A stretch of 64,000 bases of DNA. Source: Marsupella aquatica (lineage: Eukaryota; Marchantiophyta). Every line of letters starts with the position of its first letter. Positions within the stretch are counted from its first letter, which is position 1. Made by a program: the position numbers and the translations under genes. The notes below the pieces were generated by a model. The model was not told where the DNA came from and made no database searches. It worked only from the letters and a program-made list of their open reading frames with translations. The stretch is taken from contig OZ316891.1 in NCBI GenBank assembly GCA_973895155.1, positions 14,198,001-14,262,000 on the forward strand, written 5' to 3'. Of the stretch, positions 1 to 11,750 are shown piece after piece.

Positions 1-969
1 CGAGGGTAGGTATTCCCACCCTGAAGTTGTTGCGGCCCCAGGTGCACTTTATCTAAGATATATTGACAGATCTACAAAGAAACCTTATCTAACTACTGTA
101 GTCACTCTACAAGGAATATTTGAAAACAGACAAACACGAAAGATCAAAATCGTTTGCTGAAGTAAGCCCGGTCTAGGATTAGGGGTAACATGACGGGTAA
201 TCCTTTCCTTCGTATCCGGAAAGTTAGACCATCTCCAAGCTCAGCTGGACAATTATGTGAAGTAGCTGCTACTGTAGGTTGCTCTCGTGGAATCCTCCCT
301 CCCAAGATCCACCGGATTAGCCAAGAACTATTCAAATCACCAGAAGCCATATTAGGAGTTATCCCCGGCCCTCCACATCCACAGTACATCTAACTTGTTC
401 TTCTCTCGAATTCATAGCTGCACAGCGTCCACCTCGACAACTCTTCGTCGAACAGGATGCTTTCCAACAAATTTGTCAGGCCAGACAAGTTGAACTCCAG
501 GAACCTAACCCCACCAGCTCCGAGTTGAACAAGAGACCTCCAAAAGCTGGTTGGCGAGAACGTTGGCTGTTGCACCGAACCGAATCATATTATCGCATGT
601 GGACGACTCTGGAACTTCCTGTTTCAGCTCTCCCTCCCTCCCTCCCTCCCTCCGTTCCCAAGAATAATGATAAATATATAACCTTGTCGCAGTCCAAAAT
701 TTATCTGTATGATAATAATATCAGGGCCAGTCCTGATAAAGTTTACACACATCGGCTATTCCCGTAAGGACACTGGATATAGCTACTAAGTCGTACTATG
801 GCAGTACATATTATGATACAGTTGTAGATAGGATGTTAAATAGTGCTGCTACAGCTGCTGCACAAACAACTGCAGCAAGAAAGAAACGGTCTAGACCACG
901 GCCATCTGTTTGGATAAAAGCCCCAGCTTGGTGACGGTGGAGGGCAGCGACTGCCACTTGTTCTTGCAA
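1..969. other. Gene-poor flank downstream of the DUF506 gene
   Basis: I see no recognisable coding region here. The short reading frames at 144-393 and 390-767 lie on both strands and resemble no family I know. A (TCCC)n microsatellite occupies 631-653. The stretch from about 780 to 969 is the likely 3' untranslated region of the minus-strand DUF506 gene, but I cannot place a polyadenylation site. Confidence 0.4.
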
Positions 970-3119
970 CTATTGAGCCTTCAGCGCCCCCACTTGCTCC
1001 TTTAGCAGCCCTGCTGGTGACTCTTTTAAAATCGACACGAGCCCTCCTACTTTCCCTGCAGCCGCTTTTTGGGTGGACGTTCTTGGGATCACCGAAGGGG
1101 GTTCCCACTCCGCCACGGTGAGGTCACTGTCCCCAGCTGCAGCTGAATAGTCGCTACCAAGCCCTATCAATCCCATTAGATTAGCTCCTCGCACCTTTCC
1201 CTCGGGCTCAGGAGCTTGCGACTTCATCATCTGCTGAGGCAATCCCTTCGCCGATATCTTATCAAGATATTTCTCTGCAGTACACTCTTTCAGAGCCATC
1301 TTCAGATCTGCTGCCTTGACGTAGCACTTCTCCATGTCGGTGGTGAACTTTGAATCCCACCCAGAGCTCCGCAGGGCGATCTGCCCAATATCAATCCCGT
1401 CAGGAGATATGGCAGAGCTAGACGATGCTCCGTTCGTGGTCCTCCGATAAGCGGAGAACCATTTAGCTCTGATGTAGTCTGGCTTCCTCCAGGGTGGAAG
1501 ATGTAAACCTTTCTTCTTGAGAGATCGTTTCGCAGAGTCGCACATGATATTCACAATTTGTTGCAGACGGTCGGACTTGCCCACGTAGATGGAAGGCAGC
1601 GACTGCAGCAGTGCACTGTAGAGGCTGGTCGGCCGGGCGATTTCAAACTGGGCCTTGAAATCGACATCCACGAGAATCCTCTCCCTCCTACCGGCAATAT
1701 CCACTATCACGTCAATGTACTCGTAATCACCTGAAACAAAAGCATGTAGATAACAACGTCAGCTTCGGGGCCAAACCAAGTTGCAGCATGAAGACATCGC
1801 CCAGAATAGGCAAGGAAACATGAATAACAGACCTTGCCAACTCAACATACCAACCATGGGATTAAATCCTATATCTTTTGAGCCCTACGACGAAAGCTTT
1901 AGTTAGACATCTGGACTCTTGGGTCGACGGAGCAATTAGCCGAAGCTAAAACAAGGAGAATGCATTCTAAATTATTACCTCCAGGAAAACCACCGGCGTG
2001 TTCCCATCTTGATTTGCAAATAGCGGCATTGTAACCAGAGGATCGAAGAGCGCTCATCACGGAGCGTCTAGTGGATGGGCTCCGAGACGATGCCCGACCC
2101 TTCTCTCCATCGTCAGACTCGGAACCATCGTACTTCATTTCCAGCGCCGTCAATGCGAAGCTCACCGACGCTAAAATCATCTTCTCACACGGGCTCACGC
2201 AGTTAACCAAGCCCTGCATTCATCCGACCAGTTGCTGGTCAGCTCCCAGAAGGAGAAAGACATCCAGTGACCTATAACACCCGGTGCATGCACAACGAAG
2301 AATTTAAAAAAAAAAACGAATCGTAGGCGTCAAATTTCAAGGATCCAGATCACTAAGAACGAGCTGCATGTGGAATTTCGAAACAATTTATAGATCAACT
2401 AGAACTTGGAAAGCTCAGTAACGCAGATTTTTGAAAAGAGTAAACAAAATTTTCGTTACCTGCAAAACCTCCGAAATCTCTCCTCCCAAACTGGAATCGT
2501 CATTCTCCTTCACAGCAGAGAGGTCTCCGCTGGAGCAGCTATTGCCACAATTGCAGCGAGTTCGCCCGCATTTGCTCACTTCCAAATCATGATCCGCAAT
2601 GTAGTCGTATACCATTTCTGCTAAGCAAACGGAATTGGGCTCGTGCTCGCTGCCGCTGCTGCTGTAATCAACTCCTCCCATCCTTTGGGTAATGTCGACG
2701 CCAAATTGCTTCTGGCTGGCTGCTGCTCCTGCAGCAGCATTTCCATTGAGAGGATCTGTTACCTGCTTGGTGATGGTGGCACCAGCAGAGATCTTGCCTG
2801 CTGCTGGAGTCATTGCTAGCTGCTTCTGGGCTTGAGCAGGCGCTACATGCTGCTGCTGCGAATGTTGACGAAAATGATGATGGGCGGGCTGAAGGTGAGG
2901 AGGAGCAGCAGGTGCCGCAGGTCCATCACGATGGAGAGCCGGAGCTTTCAGGACTCTTGCTCGAGAAAATGCAGGGGATGCCCTCCCGTGTCCCTGAGCC
3001 CGGCCGTCATCTCGCCCTTTCTCTGCCCTAGCAGCGCTCACTGCTGCAGTTTTGGCAGCAGCGCTCTTGGCAGCCTTCGTACCAGAGGTCAGAGGTCGAA
3101 GAGTCAGGAGCCCTGGCAT
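970..3119 (-). CDS. DUF506 (PDDEXK-like) family protein
   Basis: This is a three-exon plant gene of unknown biochemical function. Exons on the minus strand are 3119-2460, 2213-1979 and 1730-970. Both introns are GT-AG and all phases agree, giving about 551 residues. The family signatures come in the expected order: an acidic LAEMVYDYI motif (about residue 167), a cysteine cluster RCNCGNSC (188), a helical segment SALRSSGYNAAICKSRW near the end of exon 2, EYIDVIVDI at the exon 2/3 join, then LVDVDFKAQFEIARPTSLY and KKGLHLPPWRKPDY. The Ala/His/Gln-rich first 160 residues are variable and look disordered. The open frame runs 74 codons further upstream to 3341, but I chose the ATG at 3119 because the extension resembles nothing and the first residues MPGLLTLRP look like a normal start. 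Known family: a PDDEXK-nuclease-like fold has been proposed for DUF506. No catalytic activity is claimed here. Confidence 0.93.
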
Positions 3120-5360
3120 CTTCGTATGCAAGTATCCAAGACCTTCACGAATGTATCCACCGCGAAAAATTATTGAAACGCCCTTCAGATATTGAGAACC
3201 ATTAAATAAACACCCCGCAAATCCGTAAAAATCTCGCTCGTTACAATGGATCCGACGCAGATTGTGACTCGAAGGACTTGAAACAGAATTGATCCACGCT
3301 GCAAGAACCGTCGTGAAGAATATCGAACTCCAAAGCCGCAAAATCTATCACATTCCAAAAGAAAGCGCGAGACGAACAATCCTCTCCGAATTCTCACGAA
3401 AGCTTCTCACGGTCCATCCTCGTCTCGTTTTCCAATCTCCCAAGTCCAGACTCCGGTCGAGCAGTCTCGCCAGTGCGTACGCTGATCGCACTCTCCCGAT
3501 GAGCAACAGTGAGCGTTACAGTGGTCGGTCTGAGACACATACTAGAGAATGATGGACATAGAGAATTGAGAGTCGCGAAATTTCTGGAGACTTCTTCAGT
3601 GAATGAATGAGCAGGCCCAATAATTATATCCTAGCGTCCGTAAGTCTTTTTGCTTGCGCAATGTACCGGAGTGAGTACGTAGTGATGGATTGCAGGAGGA
3701 GTTTCAAGTTTGGAAGGGGTGGAGCGATGGAATGGAGTTTTCGACGAAGGATTTTAACGAGAGCGTTGCCTGCCTCCCTGCCTCCCTACAGACGTGGGCC
3801 CTGACCGCCTCCCCGACCTGGTAGAGTAGGTTGGCCTTGCCTGGCCTTGCCTGGCCTTGTCTTGCCCTGGCCTGCCCTTACCGCTAACGACGCCACCGTG
3901 CGCCTGTTCCGTTCTGTTCTGTTCCGTCCCGTTTAAGGACACCCCCGATGACCCCCAGAGACGGGCGACCGGTACCGGCCCCCCAACCCCCAACCCCCAA
4001 ACCCCCACCCGCTAGTATACCAGCCGTACCGTCGACATGAAGATCGGTATGTACTGGACACCTATTATCCGCCGGATATCCCATGTACAGACACGACAGC
4101 ATTGATTTTCGCCATGTTGGAAGTGGTGTGTTTCTTGTTTGCGGTGCGAGCTTGATCTTATCTTCGCTACGACCACTTCACGAAAAGGACGCGCGAGACC
4201 GATGGGAGTCTGGAATTCTGGATCTCGAGAAGGCAGTCTTTTCGAGAAGACGCAAATTGCCCGTATTTGTAGAGTGTAATGGATGAGGCCGTAGACCGGC
4301 AAACTAGGATAGGACCCGGCGAACGATTACCCCATGCTGGGAACAGCTGAACGCAGATAACGCTTGTCGTAACCCGCGCTTGACAGGCATTCGCTCACCT
4401 ACGGTTAACTGGAGCAGGTGCTGATCGTCGTCAATCTTACGTACGGACGGCCACGATTGAGGTATCTACGGAATATTTCTCATATATATGCTCTTCGCAT
4501 AAGGAATGTTCGAAGTCATTCGACACCACGTGACGGGCCGTTGCAGGCCCGCGACCCTCGCCATGGGCCTCCTTCAAGACCGCAACATCCACCCAAGGTC
4601 ACACGGCGCCAGACGAGGAAGGCCTTTGTGTTCTTGGGTCTGGCCAGTGCCGTTCGCCCGCCTCGTTTGCTCATCTTGCCCACACCAAGAAGAACGGATA
4701 GGCTGACCTGACAACAACAGAATATTGTAGATTTCGATTTTCCAGTTTGACATAACATAGGTGTACCCAACACTAGGACGTCTTCACAGTTGCGCATAAT
4801 GGCTTTCGGCAATAAACAAACAATGTTACTATAGTTTTTGGACAGGGTGTGTAAAAATTTTGAATTTTTTTCACTTATGGTAATGGTATGTGACCAATCT
4901 ACATGACAAAAAGTTGTCGATCATTAATTTGGCAATTCATAGGTTTTCTCTGTAATACCCTTAACTACTATGTTAAGGTCCATCAAAATTTGAGGTTTGA
5001 GACCCCATAATGGGGCCACATGAGGACTGTTTTCTAGGTGCGGAATGAGGGAAATAGAACAGAGGCTTAAAGTGCCAGAAGGTCTTTGAGATACGCTTTG
5101 CTGTAAGTATGCCACACACAGATTGGAAACTAAATGAGATTTTGAGAATAAGACAAACTTTGAGTTTACAGCAGTGCCCCACTAGATCAATTAGACTTTC
5201 TTAAGTAATACTGTTACTCATCTTTTGGGCGTAAAAGCACTAATCACTTGTTATTCAGTTACTTGACAGTATAACTCTAATTCATGCAAAACCTTCATCT
5301 CCTCTTTTCCCCTTCCATTCCGTACTAGCCACCACCCTACCCTAAAGCATGGGTCCTGGT
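3120..5360. other. Upstream region of the DUF506 gene, no gene seen
   Basis: The part next to the ATG (to about 3550) should hold the promoter and 5' untranslated region of the DUF506 gene; no clear TATA box was found. Further on are low-complexity blocks: repeated GGCCTTGCCT at 3831-3877, CTGTTC repeats near 3907-3930, and a C-rich run of CCCCCAA units at 3979-4010 whose complement is G-rich. The rest (4020-5360) shows only short overlapping frames on both strands with no recognisable protein. Confidence 0.35.
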
Positions 5361-5491
5361 AACTGCACATCAAAATGTGACATATAAGATGAACAACATC
5401 ACTCCAAAGCATGATAAAATTTGTTATTTTTTTTTAAAATTAATGAGTGCACACTGTAGATTATCACATTTTGAAGTGTGATTATCTGCAG
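5361..5491. mobile_element. MITE-like hairpin element, copy A
   Basis: A short element of about 130 bp whose ends are inverted: the left end reads CTGCACATCAAAATGTGA and the right end, reverse-complemented, begins CTGCAGATAATCACACTTCAAAATGTGA-like. The shared core is ACATCAAAATGTGA versus ACTTCAAAATGTGA. The AT-rich middle is the same as in a second copy at 17796-17923, which shows that this is a dispersed mobile unit and not a chance hairpin. No coding capacity. The superfamily is unknown because I cannot fix a target duplication. Confidence 0.6.
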
Positions 5492-5753
5492 GGATAAAGC
5501 ATAGCAGGTACTTCCGGCCAATTTTGAGGAATTAAGTTTTTCGTGAGGATCATTCATAGCAGTTGAATGCAAATAGACAATAGGCATCGCTAAATATTTT
5601 TCAACCTCGTTTTCAACAGGTTTCCAGATTTTGCCGGTCTGGATTTCTCTACAAAACTGCTGGATTTGAGGCACATTTCGATACTGTCTTACTCAGGGCC
5701 GCCAATATGGGCTGTTGCTTCTACTAGTGGGAAATTTGCACTCGATTCCTCCC

Positions 5754-5869
5754 GTTGTGTCGTTGCTAAATTTCCCGAATCAGGTGTAGTGCTGACTGTA
5801 ATACGGAGGGTTGTGTCGTTGCTAAATTTCCTGAATCAGGTGCAGTGCTGACTGTAAATACGGAGGGTG
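5754..5869. repeat. Tandem duplication, about 56-bp unit, two copies
   Basis: The block beginning GTTGTGTCGTTGCTAAATTT at 5754 repeats at 5810 with a few substitutions, ending in ACGGAGGGTGCTG. It is a simple tandem duplication with no coding signal. Confidence 0.7.
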
Positions 5870-8800
5870 CTGATCTCCTCGATGTTTTATTGAATGTAAG
5901 CTTACTGGTAAATTATGGAGTCTACGGTGGTGTGTCTGGACTCCTCTACAGTGCTTCCCGAACGTTCTCCCCAAACCGCGAGACTCCTCGAATCGCGAGA
6001 TCCGGGAATAAATATTAAATCCTCACATGAAAAACTACTCGAGTGTTTCGATTCAGGACTTGACGGTGAGAGCCCCCACAGTTCACCATTCTCCCTGGGC
6101 GCGCGCTCTGTCCGCCAATTGGGAGAGTTCCGTATATTCTTTAATTCCGTGAAATCCTTGATGCAGTCTACCGTAGGCAGGCACGACAAGCCACCTTTAT
6201 GAACTTTGTGCAGTTGTGCGTAACATTCGTGGGATATCCTTCGAGCCACGGTACAGGTCCTCCGGTCCGGCACTTCGAATTCCCAAACCAACAGAACCCT
6301 TCGATGCTGAGCACTTTGGCAGCATATTCGGCAACTCTCTGAATTTTGAAGTAAGGAAAAGTACCGACAGGATGATTATGGGGCATTTGCCTTTCTGTGG
6401 TGCTGAGAGGTTCAATTTCACTATTACTACCAACTCCTGTGGGCTGGATCCGGGGGTGGAATTGCGTCTCCAAGAAGACGGTCCAGTCTTTGAGACGCTA
6501 GTCATACTGACCTCGGCATAGCCGGGTGCACGGCTGCTTGTCTGGGACAGGTTTCTGTCCGTTCCTTCAGGAAAGCTTTTTACTGGGGTTTCTTCAACCT
6601 CTATTTAATGATGTAGCTTCAACTCAACTACAGTAGGAGGGCTTACTGCCTAAAGAAGTAAAGATGTTCCAGGATTGAGGTTGGCTGAGTGGAGCAGTTA
6701 GTCGGATAGATGAGGCTGACGTGCGCTATGCTCGCACTTTGATTAGGTTGCTGAAATCTCACTGATGATACCTCTTTATGTCATCCTCACATTTCCAAGA
6801 GTGATGAGGCGGCTTTGAGGTATTTGCTTGATGAACCCCAAACCAAACTTCTCCCCAACCAACGCCATGAGGTTTTGGGCACGTCCATTTTAGATCTATC
6901 AAGGTAAGGTCTGGATCAGGGCAGGGGTCCCATCAAATAACCCTTGAGCATTTTGGGGTCCATTGAGCATATACCTCATAGGCTTTTGCTTATTTGATTT
7001 TCCCTTGGAATTTCTTGAGGATGAATCTTTGTCCTTTTTCCTAAGAAACTGCCCCTAGAGCCCTGGCTGTGAATGAAACAGCTTGCATTGTCTCAATTAC
7101 AAGCTGTACTACTTACTATAGTACAATATTGGACCAAAGTTCATGGGAAACTAATTTATTACTCCTGGTTGGATCCCCACATTGTTGCTCATTCTTGTGC
7201 CTTGCCCATTGTGCACAAAAGGTGAAGACATGAGGGTGCATTCTTCAGGTTTCTGAATGCTAGCTACTGATACACAGTAGTTGTCCCAACAAACCTAGCC
7301 CAGGAGTAGCAATCCTCATTGCAATAAGTGAGGCTCTAAACTCAAGCTCCATGAGTTGACCAGTTTTTGCATAAACCTATGTCTTCACCAAAGCCCTCTG
7401 CGCACTATTTTTAAAAAAAATTAGAAAAACTGAACGGCACTTTCTTATGACCTAAATGAAAATGGGTAAATTGGCAACATCTATGAGAGGTGCCCTAAGG
7501 GTTGTACTAAATGAGTTTTCCAGGAATCATAAACCTGAACACAATACACCCTAGTATAAAACCTCAACTGGAAATTTCTTCATTGTTTGGACAAAGTTGT
7601 GAGATGAAGAGAAGTCAAGTGACTGGACTGAAAAGTCTCAAGCCATACACAGGTAAGGTAGCTATTGGTGGGGTAACTGGAAAAGTAGAACGAGGGTCCA
7701 CTCAGAACAAAGGGGCTTAGTGTAGAGTAGGGACGGGAGATGGATGTGGTCAGTGTGACCAAGCCCTTTGTAGCTAACCTTGCTATTTTGGCTCCAAATG
7801 AGTTTACAATGAATTAAGGTATGGAAGGCACACAAAGGAAGGTGGACAAGGCCAAGAAAACGAGAAGGTTCTTTAGAAATTCGTTTTGCAAGATCATACA
7901 CATTCTGGCATGGGCGCCCACACTCCACTATGGTTGATTTGAGAGATGGGAAGGAAATGACACTTTGCTACCGTATACTGTTTAAGGTCACTTTATAATT
8001 AGCCAGAGCAGTAACTGCATTGTGACTACACGCAGCATTCCTTGTCAGTCCAAAGACGGCAAATATAATCCTGCATGAGGACACGTAAAGAAAATTGTAT
8101 GCAGTATCTTAACTGGAATGATACTCTAATTTTTGCATCATGACTGACTACGTAGTATGTATTAATTCATCATTCTTGCTGTTATCCGTCTCTAGCCTGC
8201 GCTCTTCTTTATGCAACGCCGTTATTTGGCTTATCATCATTTCTACTCATAATTAGGCAGCAAGCACCTCAGCCCGGTTTAAAAGTATATTCGTCTAAGG
8301 TGCCAGACAGCCAGCAGCCGCAGATTCGCTGAAGTACTGAAGCAAATTAGTGGTACTAATAATGAGACTGCATTGACCAGCAACCGATAACCTTATGATT
8401 GGAATTTGACGACATTATATCTTCATTCAAAAGGAGTCATTGAATCGACTATACTTTCCTTACTATATAGTTCAAAAGGTAGTTTTGGAAAATGATGTCC
8501 TCATCCAAAACGACTCTTTCTTTGTTTTTTCTTTGCTTTTTTTCTGTTTTTCTGTTTAGGGGAAGAAGATGGGAAATCCTGCCCCAGACAAGCAGTCTGC
8601 AACCGTCCACAAGCTTAGGCGGGGAGAAACCATCAAAGTATATAACAAAGAAACCAAAGATAATTACAAACGGCCCCAACGTACATTAGCAACAGTGTCA
8701 CTAACAATAGGTCCAACTGGATGCAACACTCCCCCATCCAGCAGTAGCTGACTACTGTAGGCATAGACCCAAGCTGGTCTCTTGTTGATGGCTTGGCTTG

Positions 8801-10450
8801 CCCCAGGCTGCTCTGGTGGTGCTAAGGCTCCACCGCTTTGCTTCTCTTGGTTAGCCTTTTCTTTGTTCAAGCAAAAGGCCAAACCAAGAGTAGAATCTTG
8901 CTTAGGAACAAACCTCAAAGCCATCATAGATGAGCCCCAAGATGAGTTCATGCAGGGAGGCACACCGCTCATTATGAGTGTCGCTACTAGCCTTTGTACT
9001 GAATTCTAAGCCAGGCTGATAATGCACCATATTCTTCAAATCAGTGGGTGATGGGTGCAAAACCTGGCTCATTTTTAAAAAAAAATTTGTTGAACATAGA
9101 GCTCGTTCTCTCCTCTCTTCAAATGGCAATTTTGGGGAGGCTTAAAAGTGGGAACATGATGCAATTTGTTCCAGTTCTTGAAAAGATTGTTCTAACACTC
9201 GCCTCTTGAGTTGGGGCGGATGGATGGCTGAATTGATAATTTTCTTTCTCCTCTAAATTTAATTCAACTATCCTTTCTATTGCATTGGCATGGGCCCTAG
9301 CCAGGTTTCCTTTTGGGCAGGTGACATTTATGTGTAGTTCAGAAGCCTCTGCTTAGCAAAATTCCGTACTTGTCTTTTGGCGTCACATTATGGCCATTGA
9401 TGTATGGACTATCAACTCTGGACCAATGATTTCTGTGCAGAACTCACTAACACTTGCTCCAAATGTCTTTGCATCATTTGCAAGCCCTTTCACTTGCTAG
9501 AAAATGTGCAAAAAAAATACGCACATAAAGGAAGCACTGGCCCACACTAGTGTGCAATGAAGTCTATGGTTCTTCCACTTTTACTGCAAACTAATAATTT
9601 TTTGTAAGTTACAAAATTATTCCATACATACATTACTCCACGTTGTACCAGGGTCCTGGTGGGTACATGTATCCTGAAAGTAGACCAGATTCAATGTTCG
9701 TGACATGAACCGTTTGGGATCCCCCCAAGCCCAAAACCTGTCCACATACAGATTGTAGCACGCAACTCTGCACCTTTGGGGTAACTCCAGGAGGTTCAAC
9801 TCTAAACCTATAGCAAACAACTAACTGATAGCTTTTGATACCTGCATCGATTTTGACCTCATTAAATGTACGTGAAGGTCTGTTAGATGGCCCAGTCGTA
9901 CCTGGTAGAGTCCAGATGCACTGAACATTGGTGTCGCAACATTCTAATGATAGGGCGGGAAGTTAACTGCAGTACTATTAACAGCTACAAATGGGAGTTT
10001 TAACTCTAACCAGGTTCAACAACTTACAAAATACGGTAATCTAATCTACAATTGGCGATTTGGCTCTTGAGTATACCATAGTGTTATTTTAGGTCTCAGC
10101 AATAACTTGTAATATTAGAATATCGGGATGGCATTACCATATGTCAGGTACAATTTTTGTTTAGGACTGTGGTGAGGGGAGACCCAAAGAACGCTCCTGA
10201 GAACCCTATCCAGGGCTTCCCCCTTGTCTAACAGTTGTCTTGATGGCAAGACAATTGTGTTGCTTTTCTCTTGTATTGACTTGCCAGGCTTATGGTTTGG
10301 TGTTGTGAATGTTCCTTGCCTGAGTGCATCGGCCAGTTTCATGGCTTTATAGTGTGGGCGGGCTTCATATCAATTCCTATAAGATAATTATGGCAAAAAC
10401 AAAGTTACATTGCGAAATACTGCTATGGCCTTCTTTGCTTGAGAATTTGT
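5870..10450. other. Long gene-poor stretch
   Basis: No gene can be supported. At 5902-6521 overlapping frames run on both strands (up to 129 codons) without a recognisable domain. At 8664-8972 a 102-codon minus frame is open but matches nothing I know. A/T runs, including TTTTTCTTTGC tracts near 8515-8560, are frequent. This is probably decayed transposon DNA, but I cannot assign families by eye. Confidence 0.35.
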
Positions 10451-10451
10451 T

Positions 10452-10710
10452 ACACTAGCCTGATTACAGGTCCTTGAACAAAATAGATATGAAAAAAACA
10501 ATCTTCCATAATAAAATTTCTGTGCCCCATCCTTGTTTTTTTTCCATCCTCGTTTCAATTTTGTCTTTATTTGGAATCAATATCATTTTTGTCTATCCTC
10601 ATTGTTTTCTTTAATTGAGACTCATGATCACTTTTGTCTGTTCAGGGTTAAGGTCTAGAGGCTTCACTCTAGACCCTAGGCCCTTAAGTAAGACTTTGTT
10701 CACGCTTTTA
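10452..10710 (+). repeat. Dispersed repeat family D1, copy 1
   Basis: An AT-rich block containing CATCCTTGTTTTTTTTCCATCC, CAATTTTGTCTTTATTTGGA and a TCTAGA-rich end (CTAGAGGCTTCACTCTAGACC). The same order of motifs recurs inverted at 15180-15410 and direct at 37665-37880, with a partial match at 30100-30290. It has no coding capacity. It could be a MITE, a solo LTR fragment or a non-autonomous LTR piece. Confidence 0.6.
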
Positions 10711-11325
10711 TAATAAGATTTTGAAGTGGCCTGATAGGTCCTAAGCTTTGCTTTTCCGGGTGGCTTGAAATTGATACCACCTACCATTTGATTTTTGGAT
10801 GGCGTTTACTTATGTATGAAGAGCCAATCCCACACCATGCAAGAGGCAGAGCTCACTTCCTTATATAAAAGGCCATGCCACCCACTTCTAAATGAGATAA
10901 GACTGAGCTACCAACATTTTTTACTCCGTTGACATTTTTTCCTAACCATGAGATGGGCCTGAAGGTGTTACTCACCTTTTCCACCTCCCAGTTCCAAAAT
11001 ATGGGAAGAAAAAAATATATCTATTGTTTTATCTATTGCTACGCGGTGGATGAATCGCTATACGCTCTGTTCATGGCTCGCATTCCAGGAACCCATCACT
11101 CTCTCTGCAGCTTGCACACTTCTTGAAATCCAGTTAACAAGCCGACTGGCCAACTCCCCACAATCCCGCACTGTCCCAACTGCTTTGCTATCTCACTCAT
11201 GCTTGCCAACACTTCCAATCAACATCACTTGCTTTTGGAAAAACTCTACAAAGCATGGGCATTGGGCTAGTACAACATAAGAAACCTAGTAAAAAAGTTA
11301 CCCAACACCTCCATAGACAAGCTTT

Positions 11326-11348
11326 AGAGAGAGAGAGAGAGAGAGAGA
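11326..11348. repeat. (GA)n microsatellite
   Basis: About eleven GA dinucleotides in an otherwise unremarkable, non-coding stretch. Confidence 0.9.
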
Positions 11349-11712
11349 CTTGTACACTCTTTGAAATCCAGTTTCGGGGTGGATTGATCACCCTACAACA
11401 GCCAAATTTTACCCTGGCCATCTCAAATCGTGATCGAGAACATTTTTACTCAAGAATGCTCCACAGAGCACGGACATTAGGATAAGAACAAATCTTAACC
11501 CAAGGATTTGAGATAAGATTTTGGCTCCACTGTAGGTTGGAGAGTCCCGAGGAGCACCCTCGACGAGGTTGAGAGGGACTGAGGGAGAGAACGAGAGAAC
11601 GAGAGAGAGGCCGAGAAGTGCTGAACAGTTCAATCAACAGCTTTGGACAAACAGCATGGAACCCGGGAAAGAATGGAATGATACCAGACGGATGTCTCAC
11701 CGTATCTGTGGA

Positions 11713-11750
11713 GCAGGCAGGCAGGCAGGCAGTCAGTCAGTCAGTCAGTC
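11713..11750. repeat. Compound (GGCA)n/(GTCA)n microsatellite
   Basis: Four GGCA units pass directly into about five GTCA units. The neighbouring reading frame on the plus strand runs through it only because four-base units have no stop in that frame. Confidence 0.9.

Noticed and set aside
3120-3341. 74-codon N-terminal extension of the DUF506 frame
   Set aside because: Resembles no family member, and the downstream ATG at 3119 gives a sensible start; treated as 5' untranslated.
3979-4010. C-rich CCCCCAA repeats resembling telomere sequence
   Set aside because: Units are irregular and lack the plant CCCTAAA pattern; called low complexity.
5902-6521. Overlapping frames of 95-129 codons on both strands
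   Set aside because: Neither strand gives a recognisable protein. I considered a retroelement polyprotein but found no conserved motif.
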